DNA from: a bacterium | GTDB taxonomy: Bacteria > Krumholzibacteriota > Krumholzibacteriia > LZORAL124-64-63 | Assembly (NCBI GenBank): GCA_016703265.1 | Contig: JADJCK010000003.1 | Location: forward strand, 620,001-684,000 | Direction: 5' to 3' | DNA: 64,000 bases | Shown: positions 8,871-20,200 of the stretch, piece by piece | How positions within the stretch are numbered: position 1 is the first letter of the stretch | How the letters are laid out: each line of letters opens with the position of its first letter | Notes under the pieces: model-generated | What the model saw: only the letters and a program-made list of their open reading frames with translations | What the model was told of the DNA's origin: nothing | The model's database searches: none | Translations under genes and position numbers: made by a program

Positions 8871-8972
8871 ACGCAGGCTATCGCTGGTCCGGGCCGCGAT
8901 GTTATGCTTGGGCTTCGCGCGACGGCGAGGGGCCGTCGCCTTGTTGTCGTCACGCCCCAGTCTGCGAGCGTC

Positions 8973-11473
8973 ATGAGCCCCGACCGTCGCGACATCCGCC
9001 TGCTGCCGCTGGTCGTCTTCCTGTCCGGCTTCACCTTCCTGGTCTACGAAGTGTGCTGGCACCGCCAGTTGGCGCTCAGCCTCGGCGCCACGGTGTCCGC
9101 GGCCACGGTCGTGCTCAGCACCTTCATGGCCGGGCTGGGCGCCGGGGCCTGGGCCTGGGGCCGCCGTGCCGATGCCGACACGCATCCCGCGCGGCTGCTG
9201 GCCCTGCTGCTCGGCGGGATCGGCGTGTTGAGCGCCGCGGGCCAGGCGATCGTGGCCGGCGTGGTGCCCGCGCTGGCCGGGGCGCCGGTCGCCGCTTCCT
9301 ACGCCGTGGCGATCATCGCGCTGCTCGTGCCCGCGTTCCTGATGGGCGGATTGTTCCCGGTGCTCAGTCGGCTGGCGATCGGCGCGAAGGCTTCGATCAC
9401 GGGTTCGCTGGGACGGCTTTATGCCATCGAGACGCTGGGCAGCGCCGCCGGCGCCCTGGCGACCGGATTCGTGCTGCTCGGCGCGCTGGGGCAGCGGGGT
9501 ACCATCGCGCTGGCTGTCGTGATGGACCTGTTGCTGGCGGGCTGGCTGCTGGCGTGGTCGCGGCGGCATGAGGGGTCGGGCGTTGCGATGGCGGCGGCTG
9601 CACCGACAATGGAGGCGCCTGCGTCGACGGCCGGCCGCAAGGCGAAGCCGGCGGATGTCGCGGGCGGCAGCGTGGCGCGCAACGCGATTCTGCTCGCCAC
9701 CTTCACCTGTGGCCTGGCCAGCCTGGCGCTGCAGGTGCTGTGGTTTCGCATGTTCCGCGTCTATTTCACGAACACGAGCTACACGTTCGCGCTGGTGGCG
9801 GCGGTGGCCATCGCCGGTTCGTTTGCCGGCAGCGCCTGGCTGGCGCGCCGCGGCCCGCGGCCGGAGCGCCGGCCACGCGCGCTGTCGCGCGCCATCGCGC
9901 TGTTCGGCCTGCTGACGCTGGTGGCCCTGGCGCTGGCGGCGAAGCTGCCGCAGGTGCTCATGTTCCCCTTCGAGTCGGCGCTGGCCGATCCGTACCTGCG
10001 CGTGCTGGTGATCCCGCTGGTGGCCGCGCTGCTCATCGTGCTACCGCCGGCGGCCTGCGCGGGCTATGCGCTGCCGCTGGCCTGCCGGCTGGTGGTGCGC
10101 GACCGCGGCTCGCTCAGTCGCGACGTGGGCTTCACCCTGATGGTCAACACGGCCGGCTCGGTGCTCGGCCCGGTGCTGGCGGCGCTTGTGCTGCTGCCCT
10201 GGCTGGGCGCGGTGCGTTCGGTGCTGCTGGTGGCTGCCGCATTGCTGGGCGCCGCCGCGCTGGTCGGCCCGCGCAGCGGCCGGCCCACGCTGGAGCGGCT
10301 GGCGCCGGGCGCCGCGGCGGCCGTCGTGCTGGTGACGGCGTTGCTGCTGCCGGTGGTGCCCATCCTGCCGCCCTCGTTCGTGAAGTTCGGGCGCGACCTG
10401 CTGGTCTATCGCGAGACGGTCGAGGGCACGCTCTCGGTGGGGCGCGATCGCGGCGGTCCCGAGGCCACGAAGTACTCGTTCGTCAACAACAGCGCCGTCA
10501 TCGGCTCCTCGTACGACGCGGTGAAGGCGGTCAAGATGGTCGGCCACCTGCCGTACCTGGCCGGCCTGGACGTGAAGGACGTGCTGGTGGTCGGCTTCGG
10601 CATGGGCGTGACCACCTCGGCCATCGCCGCGCAGCCGGGCGTGAAGAGCATCGAGTGCGTGGAACTGGTGCCGGGGCTACGCGATGCGGCCATCCACTAC
10701 CGCGAGCTCAATCGCGACGTGGCTCGCGACCCGCGGCTGCGCCTGATTGCCGGCGACGGCCGTCATCACCTGCAGCGCTCGGGCCGGCGCTACGACCTGA
10801 TCTCGTGCGACCCGACGCACCCCATCCTCGGTTCGGGCGGCCTCTACACGGCCGAATGGTTCCAACTATGCCGCGACCACCTGAACCCCGGCGGCATGGT
10901 CTCGCAGTACCTGCCGCTGCACAAGCTGGGCGAGCGCGAGCTGCTGGGCATCATCGGCACGTTCCATTCGGTGTTTCCCGAGGGAACGGTCTGGCTGGGC
11001 CAGTACCATGCGGTGCTGCTCGGCACGACGACGCCGTTGCGGCTGGACTTCGCGCAGTGGTCGGCGCGCGTCGGCTCGCTGGGCCGCGACTCCAGCTTCC
11101 ACCTGGAGCCGTACCACCTGGCCACCACGCTCGTGCTCGACGCGGCGGCCATCGAGCGCCTGTGCGGCGCACTGCCGAAGAACACCGACGATCGCTGCTA
11201 CACGGAATTCTTCGCGCCCGGCTGCCTGGACCCGGACAACCTCGTGCGCAACCTGCGGCTGCTGGCCGCGGCGCGCGTGGCGCCGGCCTCGGTGTTCAGC
11301 AACGTGCCGGACGAGGCGCGGCTGGCCGTGGCGGCCCGCAGCCAGGCGAAGGTGACCGAGGCGCTGGCGCACCTGCTCGACGGGGATCACGCCGGCGGCC
11401 TGGCCCTGCTCGAGGAAGCGCGCGCCGGCGATCCCGGCGACATGGAGCTTCCGTTCCTGCTGAAGCTGTACCG

Positions 11474-11477
<4 letters not shown>
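8973..11477 (+). CDS. polytopic membrane protein with C-terminal spermidine-synthase-like domain
   Basis: The 834-residue product begins at ATG 8973; an earlier in-frame ATG at 8904 is possible but gives a non-hydrophobic Arg-rich leader. Residues 1 to about 490 hold roughly a dozen membrane helices with MFS-like internal similarity ('GFTFLVYEVCWHRQLALSLG'). Residues about 525-740 form a spermidine-synthase/SAM fold: 'VLVVGFGMGVTTSAIAAQPG', 'SIECVELVPG' and 'YDLISCDPTHP'. Fusions of this kind are common in uncultured bacteria and have no settled function; polyamine transport or modification is only a guess. It converges on ggt with a 4-base overlap of the ends. Confidence 0.75.
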
Positions 11478-13189
<1,712 letters not shown>

Positions 13190-13281
13190 GGCGGAATCCC
13201 CCTGGCGTTGGTGAGCATGGGCGTGGTCGGCCCATGCTACACCAGCGGGCGCGGGCCCGCAGCCGGGGAGTTGGCGCCGGA

Positions 13282-14337
13282 CTACTGCGGCGGCGTGAAG
13301 ACGAAGGGCGCGCGGAACGTGGTCAGGCCGCCCTCGACGGGCGGGAACACCCAGTCGCGGATCTGGGCCAGGGCGCAGGTCGAGACCGGCCCGGCGCCCA
13401 GCGCGTCCTCCACCACGACCACCTCGGTGACGCGGCCGGCGGCATTGACGGTCAGGCTGAACACCAGCTTGCCGCGCAGGCCGGGGTTGCGCTTGAGCTC
13501 GTTCTCGTAGCAGAACTGGATGCCTGCGGCGTAGCGGCGCACCACGGCCAGCAGCGACGCGTTGCTGCGGCCTTCGCTGCCGCTGCCGGCGCCGCTGCCG
13601 TTCACGGTGCCGCCGGGCCCGGTGCCGCCCGAACCGGTGCCGCCCGGCCCGCCGCCGCCTTCAAGATCGGTGAGTCCGGCGATGCTCACGCTGCCGCCGC
13701 CGAGACCCGAACCGCCGACGTCGACGGCCGCCAGTTGCGTGCGCCCCTCCACGCCGCCGACCTGGTCGCCCGAACGCGCGGCGCGCACCTGGCGCGAACG
13801 TCCGCCCGGACCGCGGCCAGCGGGAGCGGCCGGGCCCGACCCGGCCTTCGGCAATGCCTGCGCCAGGTCACCGAGCGCCTTGTCGAGCGAGCCCGAGACC
13901 TGCTTCAGGTTGGCCGCCACTTCGGTCTTCGCCTGTTCACGACCGCGCACGCCCTGGTCGGGAGCCAATGGCGCCGGCTCGGCGCGACGCTGCGGCGCCG
14001 GGCGCTGTGTGTCTGCTTTCGGTGCGGGCGCCGGCGCGGGCACCGGCGCTTTCGCCACGACCGGATCGGCCACCGGGCGCGCTTCCGGCAGATGCGCCGG
14101 CTCCACGCGTGCGGGCGCGGCCGGCCGCGGCTTTTCCAAGATCAGGCGCGCGATGCGATCGGGCACCTGCTCGAACGTGACCGGCTGCGGCGGCAGGGCC
14201 GGCGCCAGCAGGATCGCCACCAGGAGGACGAAGCCGACCGCGGAAGCACCGACCAGGCTGTGGCGCAGCACCGGGTCGGTGCGGCCCCAGATGGGCTGGT
14301 GATAGACGCGATCGACGGAGTTCAGGGCGCCCGCCAT
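13282..14337 (-). CDS. TonB-like energy transducer with AgmX/PglI-type C-terminal domain
   Basis: This 351-residue protein has a single inner-membrane anchor (about 27-47, 'HSLVGASAVGFVLLVAILLA'), a long Pro/Ala/Lys periplasm-spanning stretch, a Gly-rich region (about 200-260) and a C-terminal domain (about 268-351) with 'QFCYENELKRNPGLRGKLVF', 'LTVNAAGRVTEV', a Cys in 'VSTCALAQIRDWVFPP'. The paired Cys and W-x-FPP are the signature of the AgmX/PglI C-terminal family known from Myxococcus gliding proteins GltJ and GltG. It is the last gene of the minus-strand array, one base after the ExbD stop, so it probably receives force from the ExbB/ExbD motor. Confidence 0.8.
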   Translation of the reverse strand: MAGALNSVDRVYHQPIWGRTDPVLRHSLVGASAVGFVLLVAILLAPALPPQPVTFEQVPDRIARLILEKPRPAAPARVEPAHLPEARPVADPVVAKAPVPAPAPAPKADTQRPAPQRRAEPAPLAPDQGVRGREQAKTEVAANLKQVSGSLDKALGDLAQALPKAGSGPAAPAGRGPGGRSRQVRAARSGDQVGGVEGRTQLAAVDVGGSGLGGGSVSIAGLTDLEGGGGPGGTGSGGTGPGGTVNGSGAGSGSEGRSNASLLAVVRRYAAGIQFCYENELKRNPGLRGKLVFSLTVNAAGRVTEVVVVEDALGAGPVSTCALAQIRDWVFPPVEGGLTTFRAPFVFTPPQ

Positions 14338-14338
14338 A

Positions 14339-14830
14339 TCAGGACGCTCCCATCACGACCAGGGCGATGTCGCCGTAGCCGCTGTGGTTGCAGGTGTACA
14401 TCACGCGCTGCAGCACGTTGAACGGAATGTCGCGGTCGCCCTGGATCGCCAGCTTGGGCACGTACGAGGTGGCGTCGCCACGCCGCTCGGCGATGGCCTG
14501 GCCCTGCAGCCGACTCTGGTCCAGCTGCTCGGCCAGTGCCGGGATCAGCAGGTCGTCGCCGCGGGCGCCCGCCGGCACCTGCGCCACGACGCGGCCGTCG
14601 AGCATGATCTTGTCGTCCAGGATGGCGACGACCACCGAAGATTCGGGCGTGGTCTTGCTGGTCGATTCCGGCAGGCTGACGCCCGGCGCCGGCGTGATGA
14701 CCTCGCCCTCGGCGACGAAGCTCTTCAGCAGGAACAGCAGGAGCACCGTCAGGATGTCCATCATCGACGTCAGCCGCAGCGGCGCCGACACGGTCGGCTT
14801 GCGCCGGCGTCGTCCTTTTCGCAGAGGCAT
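14339..14830 (-). CDS. ExbD/TolR-type motor subunit A (Asp retained)
   Basis: The 163-residue protein starts at ATG 14830 behind AAGGACGG. It has a basic cytoplasmic head ('MPLRKGRRRRK'), one membrane helix with the key acid 'RLTSMMDILTVLLLFLLKSF' (Asp25, in the place of the proton-carrying Asp of ExbD/TolR), and a periplasmic domain ending 'NVLQRVMYTCNHSGYGDIAL', which matches the C-terminal helix/strand of the family. It works with ExbB (15351) and the TonB-like protein (13282) as a proton-driven motor. The gap to the next gene is one base. Confidence 0.85.
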   Translation of the reverse strand: MPLRKGRRRRKPTVSAPLRLTSMMDILTVLLLFLLKSFVAEGEVITPAPGVSLPESTSKTTPESSVVVAILDDKIMLDGRVVAQVPAGARGDDLLIPALAEQLDQSRLQGQAIAERRGDATSYVPKLAIQGDRDIPFNVLQRVMYTCNHSGYGDIALVVMGAS

Positions 14831-14884
14831 CGTCCGTCCTTCCGTTGCGGCCGGCGACACACGCGCGGGCCGGGGCGTTGCCGC

Positions 14885-15346
14885 CTAGTTCGCCGCCAGC
14901 AGCGAGGCGCCGGGCAGGCCGGCCTCGCGCGAGATGTCCATGACGCGGACGATGTCCTCGTAGCGCGTGTCGGACTGCGAGACGATCATCACGTCGCGAT
15001 TGTCGGGGTACTGCCCGGCCACGCCGGCCAGCACCTTCGCGAGCTGCGCGGCCGCTTCGGGGTCGTTGCGCCCCACCGAGACACGCTCGAGGCCATTGCC
15101 CTCGACGACGTAGCTGCCGGCCGAGATGGTCACCGACAGCGCCAGTTCCACGCGGGCCTGCTCGGCCCGGGCCTGGGCAGCCTCGTCACCGGGAGCCTTC
15201 ATGTCGATCACGGTGATGTTCAGGAACACCGCCGAGACCAGCAGCATGGGAATGAGCGCCACGAACAGGTTCATCAGGGGCAGCAGGTCGACATCGTCGG
15301 CCACGACCTCCCGGAACCCGCGGCGGCGGCGATCACGCGCGGGCAT
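14885..15346 (-). CDS. ExbD/TolR-type motor subunit B (Asp replaced by Asn)
   Basis: The 153-residue protein has the same plan: a basic head ('MPARDRRRRGFREV'), one membrane helix 'LLPLMNLFVALIPMLLVSAV' (22-41) and a periplasmic domain ending near 'YEDIVRVMDISREAGLPG', a normal ExbD end. The membrane position that is Asp in proton-conducting ExbD/TolR is Asn26 here ('PLMN' instead of 'PLxD'). With the other ExbD keeping its Asp, the pair looks like a catalytic plus a non-catalytic subunit, as an inference. It starts four bases after the ExbB stop, with an AAGGCGG site inside the end of ExbB. Confidence 0.82.
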   Translation of the reverse strand: MPARDRRRRGFREVVADDVDLLPLMNLFVALIPMLLVSAVFLNITVIDMKAPGDEAAQARAEQARVELALSVTISAGSYVVEGNGLERVSVGRNDPEAAAQLAKVLAGVAGQYPDNRDVMIVSQSDTRYEDIVRVMDISREAGLPGASLLAAN

Positions 15347-15350
15347 GGGC

Positions 15351-16007
15351 CTACGCCGCCTTGCTGTGCGAAGTGCCGCCGCGACGCGACACGATGGCCT
15401 GGATCAGGCGCACGCTCATCTCGTCGGCCTCGTCGGCCAGCACCTCGACGCGGCTCGACAGGAAGCCGTGCGCCAGCAGCGTCGGCACGGCGACGATGAG
15501 GCCCAGGGCGGTCGTGTTGAGCGCCTGCGAGATGCCGGCGGCCAGGAACGTCGAGCGCATCGCCGGATCGGCAGCGCCGACGGCCGAGAAGGCCGTGGTC
15601 AGGCCGAAGATCGTGCCGAGCAGTCCCAGCAGCGTGGCCGAGTTGGCCAGGATGTTCAGGAACGGCAGGCGCCGCGACAGGGGCGGCAGGGCGACGATGG
15701 CGGCGCCGTCGGCCGCGCTCTGCAGCGACGTCTCGTCGGTGGACCCGCGCGTAAGCACCGCCAGCGCCACGTTGGCCACCGGGCCCTTGACCTGGCGGCA
15801 CAGCTCCACGGCCTGGGCATCGTTGCCCGCGGCGGCCAGGCGCAGCACGTCACGCGTGAGCTTGGCGCTGTTGACAGAAGCGGCACGCCCGATCACCCAC
15901 AGCCGCTCGGCGGCCAGGGCCAGGCACAGCACCGCGACCACGAGGATCACGTACATGAAGGGGCCGCCCGAGGTGAAGAAGGCGGCGAACTGGGACAATC
16001 CGTTCAT
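15351..16007 (-). CDS. ExbB/TolQ/MotA-family proton channel
   Basis: The 218-residue product starts at ATG 16007, with AAGGAG eight bases upstream; a GTG at 16016 lies too close to that site. It has three membrane helices: about 18-36 ('FMYVILVVAVLCLALAAERLW'), about 120-142 ('LPFLNILANSATLLGLLGTI') and about 160-182 ('ALNTTALGLIVAVPTLLAHG'). The 'ATLLGLLGTIFGLTTAF' and 'NTTALGLIVAVP' blocks are the conserved pore segments of the family. It forms the stator/motor with the two ExbD proteins encoded just downstream and, as in AglRQS of Myxococcus, may drive movement of periplasmic partners. Confidence 0.9.
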   Translation of the reverse strand: MNGLSQFAAFFTSGGPFMYVILVVAVLCLALAAERLWVIGRAASVNSAKLTRDVLRLAAAGNDAQAVELCRQVKGPVANVALAVLTRGSTDETSLQSAADGAAIVALPPLSRRLPFLNILANSATLLGLLGTIFGLTTAFSAVGAADPAMRSTFLAAGISQALNTTALGLIVAVPTLLAHGFLSSRVEVLADEADEMSVRLIQAIVSRRGGTSHSKAA

Positions 16008-16064
16008 CGGTACCACTCCTTGTTGCCGCGGCCGTTCCGGGCCCGACCGCGTCCTGCCCGTCGA

Positions 16065-16382
16065 CTAGCGCAATGGGATCGACTCGAATCGTGGGCAACC
16101 GGGCGGCGAGACAACGCGCAACCGCACCGGCGCCCGGAGACTTTCCAGGACCTCGAGGGCCCGCGGCCGGTACTGGCGCCCCGCGTCGTCCGCGAAGCGC
16201 AGGCGATCCCGCGAGGTGATGAACTGGACCTGCGGCGCCTCGATGTCGCCCTCGATGGTGATGGCCTCGAGCGTCCTTGCACGCTTGCCGGCATCATCGG
16301 AGTTCGTGGCGGCGTCGGCGCCCGCGCCCGCGAGGAGCGAGGTCGCGACCATCAACTGGGCCAGGCAGGTACGGCGACTCAC
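16065..16382 (-). CDS. small exported protein between TPR lipoprotein and ExbB
   Basis: The 105-residue product starts at GTG 16382 inside the upstream stop (GTGA overlap), so the two genes are translationally coupled. It has a signal peptide (1-26, '...LLAGAGADAA') and a single small domain beginning 'EAITIEGDIEAPQVQFITSR' and ending 'FESIPLR'. Similar 'ITIEG-x-I-x-x-P-x-V-x-F-I' segments occur in small proteins beside TolQ/R-like motor genes, as far as I remember; I cannot name the family with certainty. Its position suggests a periplasmic partner of the motor. Confidence 0.65.
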   Translation of the reverse strand: MSRRTCLAQLMVATSLLAGAGADAATNSDDAGKRARTLEAITIEGDIEAPQVQFITSRDRLRFADDAGRQYRPRALEVLESLRAPVRLRVVSPPGCPRFESIPLR

Positions 16383-17137
16383 GGCAGGACCTCCTGCACG
16401 ACGGCCACGTTGCCGCCCAGCGTCTCGAACAGGCCGTCCGGATCCGCATCGTCCAGGCGACGGTACGCGGCGAGCCAGCGGCGCGCCGAATCGTCGTCGA
16501 AGAAGTAGACCGACTCGACGATGGCCAGGTTGTAGAGCGCGCCCGGCAGCGCCGGGTCCATCTCGCGCGCCGCGAGGAACGCCTCGCGCGCCTCGGCCGG
16601 ACGCCCGGCGTACAGCAGCGCGATGCCGTAGTTGTTGCGGTCGGCGGCGCTGTCCGGCGCCAGTTCGGCGGCTCGCTTCGCATCGTCGAGTGCCGTCGTG
16701 AAGCCGTCGCCGCGCAGGTTCAGCCACGTGCGGGCGCGGGCCACGGCGGGATCATCGACCGCGCAGGGCGCCAGCGCCGCCGCGGCCTCGTCCACCTGGC
16801 CGAGCGCCTCGTGATGCACCGCAAGCGCCGCACGCACGGCCGGCGAGGCATCCTGGTGCGCCGAGAGCCACGGCTCCAGCAACGCAACGGCCTCGGCATG
16901 ACGGCCCAGACGATACTGGCCGGCGCTCCAGCGCGTGACCTCGGCAGCCGGCGAAGAGATGGTCGGCGGCAGCGTATCGACGACGGCGGTCACCATCTCC
17001 CCGACGGGCGGCAGCGTGGCCTCGAGGACCGGACGCGCGCCGCCGGCGCAACCGGAGGCAACGGCCAGCAGGACCACCGTGGCAGGTCGCCAGTCCGGCG
17101 TGTGCCGGCATGCTGCAATTTTCACGGTCTCGCGCAT
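16379..17137 (-). CDS. TPR lipoprotein
   Basis: The 252-residue product starts at ATG 17137, with AGGAAG six bases upstream; an ATG at 17152 is the alternative. The lipobox 'LLAVASGC' puts the acylated Cys near residue 30. Residues about 70-230 are TPR helices, for example 'AADRNNYGIALLYAGRPAEA' and 'LPGALYNLAIVESVYFFDDD'. It lies between the giant TPR gene and the motor genes. In the Myxococcus Agl-Glt system TPR proteins link the motor to outer-membrane parts; a like role is inferred here. Confidence 0.75.
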   Translation of the reverse strand: MRETVKIAACRHTPDWRPATVVLLAVASGCAGGARPVLEATLPPVGEMVTAVVDTLPPTISSPAAEVTRWSAGQYRLGRHAEAVALLEPWLSAHQDASPAVRAALAVHHEALGQVDEAAAALAPCAVDDPAVARARTWLNLRGDGFTTALDDAKRAAELAPDSAADRNNYGIALLYAGRPAEAREAFLAAREMDPALPGALYNLAIVESVYFFDDDSARRWLAAYRRLDDADPDGLFETLGGNVAVVQEVLP

Positions 17138-17247
17138 CGCCTGCTTCCTCATCGTTCCCCATCGTTCCCACAAAGGGGACAATGGCAATCCTCATTGCCG
17201 GTGCGGCCCCCGGGCTGCAAGGGCCGTACCGCGGTGACCGCGGCCGC

Positions 17248-20200
17248 TCACGGGCGGGCCGATGCCGCCGCCAGCGGGTACTCCAGTTCGGGACGGTGCA
17301 CGTAGCGGCGCGCCAGGCGCGGCCACAGTTCGGTCTCCGTGCGCGCGAGCCAGCCGCCCGGATCGCGGCCGCTGCTGCGATCAGCCTTGCGCAGCAGTTG
17401 CGCCCAGGCGTTCTCGCCGCGCTCGGTGAAGGTCCAGCTCTGCTCGCGCAGCACCTCGTCGTAGGCCGCGAGGTCATCGCCGGCCAGGCCTGCGGGACGC
17501 TCGCTCGCAAGCAGCGCCGTGCCCAGGTGCACGACCGCCTCGCCGATGCGATAGGCCGCCGCGTGCGCGTACTCGGGGTCGCCGCGATCGACGCAGCGGT
17601 TGAACAGGGCCACCACCGCTTCCAGGCTCTTGTTCTTGCGCTCGATAGACGCCGGCAGCGGCTGCGTCAAAGGCAGGGCGATGTAGTCGCGCAGGCTTTC
17701 CTCGGCCGTCAGGTAGTCGACCCGGGCCAGCAGCGAGGCATCTGCCTGGTCGGGATGCGCCTCGGCCAGGTCGAGGTACCGGCGCACGGCGGTCGCCGGC
17801 GCGGCGGCAGCCTTCTTCTTCGCGACGGGCCGGGTGACCAGCGTCGCGACCGGCGTGCCTTCGCGCGCGGCCCGGTCCAGCTCGCGCCGCGCGCGCGAGC
17901 CGGCGACGGCGAATGCCATCTCGGTGTCGTTCGGGAACCGCTTCAGGTAGTCGTCGCGCAGCGCCTCGGCCCCGACCGTATCGGCCGCCACTTCGCGCAG
18001 GTCGATCGCCTTGAGGAGCGCAGCCGGCGCATCCTCGCCGTCGGGATAGAGCTCGGAGAACCGCGCCCAGGCCAGCGAGGCGGACGCGGCGCGCCCGGCG
18101 GCCTCCTGCGACTGAGCAATGCGCACGGCGGCGTCGCGCCCGTAGGTGCCGCGCGCGTCAACAGCCACGATGCGTTCCCACGCCGCAATAGCCTGGTCGT
18201 GCTCGCCGGCCGCGGCATACCCGAGTCCGGCGCGGTAGAGCGCCAGCGAGGCGTGCTCATAGCCGGGCCAGCGGGTCGCGACGGCGAGATAGAGCGGGGC
18301 TGCGGCGGCAGGACTCTGCGTGCTGTCGACGGCGGCCGCGTTCTCGTAGGCGCACAGGGGAAGCACGGCGGCCAGTTCGGCAGCCAGCTTGCTGCGACCC
18401 GTCTTCTCTGCCAGTGCGAGTGCCTGTTCGTAGGCGGCGCCGGCGGCCGTGAAGTCGCGGCGACGATATTGCGCATCGCCGGCCAGGCGGGCCGCTTCGG
18501 GGGCGTGGTCGTCGGCCGGGTAGTTGCGGCTGAACGCGAGCAGGCGGCCGGCCGCGTCCTCGTCCCAGCCGTGCGCGTAGGCCACCTGGCCCTGGCGCCA
18601 GGCCAGTTCCGCGGCGTGTGCGCTGCCCGGATGCCGTGCCAGATAGTCGTCGCCCGCTTTCAGCAGCGCAGTCGCCAGCGGATCGTCGCCTGTGCCGCGA
18701 CCCGCCGTGAGCGTGCTGCGGTACCACGCGTCGCGCACGGCCACCGCCTGCCAGGCCGCATCGGCGGCGAAGGTGGCGGTGTCGCTGCGGGCAGCGGCCT
18801 CGAAGTGGGCCAGTGCCTTCTCGTGGGCATGCAGGGCGCGCGCGGCCTCGCCCGCCTGGTAGTCCAGGCGCGGAGCTTCCGCGGCGTCGGGCCAGTGGGC
18901 GAGAAACGTCTCGTAGTGGTCCAGCGCGCGCGACCAGGCCGTGGTATCACGCCCGGCGCGGGCAGCCTGGTGCTCGAACACGGCGGCGCCCTCGTAGGCG
19001 CGGCGGGCGAAACGGTCGGCGCGTTCGCGCAGCGCCAGCGAATCGGTCGCTGCCAGCCACGAGCTTCCCGGCAGGAAGCGCGGCGCCTGCTCCAGGCGTG
19101 CCTTGCGCGCGGCCTCGCCCTTGCCGCCGCGCTCGAGTGCGCCGACCAGCCGCTCGGCTGCAGCCAGCGCGCCGGGACTTTCCGGATAGCGACGCAGCCA
19201 GAGTTCGTCGCAGGCCACGGCATCGTCGTCGAGGCTGTAGCGCGCGGCCTGGTCGGCCATCGCCGCCAGCGTGCGCTCGTCCCAGGGGCGGGCGCCGACG
19301 CGCTCGACATGGTCGGCAAACGCACGGGCGCCGCCGGCGCGCAGCAGCGCCTGCACCAGGTGGTCACCGGCCTCTTCACGCAGGTTGGCCGGTCCGCCGG
19401 CGTGCGGCACGGGCTGTCCGTCGCGGGTCACGGCGCCGTCGCCATCGCCGAGCAGGTCGAGCAGGCGGCTGAAAGCCACACCCGACTCCGCGAACCCGTC
19501 GTCGGCGAAGCGGGCCCAGCCCAGCTTGTAGAGGGCGATCGCCGCCAATGACGGGTCGTTGCCGCCGGCGGCATTCTCGTAGTGCGGGACCGAACCGGCG
19601 TGGTCGCCGGCATCGAAGCGGTCGTCGCCCAGGCGCAGCCAGGCCTCCTGCGCGCCCGCAGCCGCGGGATACTCGCGCACCAGACGGGCCAGCAGTTCCA
19701 TGGCACCCGGCTGGCCACTGTCGGCCTTCAGCATGCCCAGGTTGAAGAGGACGGCGTCGCTGTGCGCGAAGGCGGGGTCATCGCGCAGGATCGCCTCGTA
19801 GAGGGCGGCGGCACGTTCGCCGTCGAACAGCGGCGCCATGGCGCGGGCGGCATCGGCGCCGGACTCGGCGTGGTCGAGATAGCCGGCCATGCGCGCCTGG
19901 AAGGCCTCGCGGGCACGGAAGAGGTCGAGGTCGGCGCGACGGAAGCGGGCTTCACTCAGTGTCGTGCTGTGCGGATGGCGGGTCAGGAACGTGTCCAGGC
20001 GCGCCGAAGCGAGTTCGCGGGCGGGCGCCACCAGGCCTGCCTGCTCGGCGGTGGCCGGGTCGGTGGCCACCTCGACGGCGCGCCAGTAGGCGGCATCGGC
20101 CAGGTGGTAATCGATGCCTTCGCGCTCGAGGGCCAAACGCTGACGACCGCGCCCGGCCACCGCGGCGGCAATCGCCGCGCGCGTCGACTGCAGCGAATCG

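Noticed and set aside
17110..19551. An 813-codon plus-strand open frame opposite the giant TPR gene
   Set aside because: High GC makes antisense frames long; the minus-strand frame has a signal peptide and TPR repeats, the plus-strand one has none and is low in hydrophobic periodicity.
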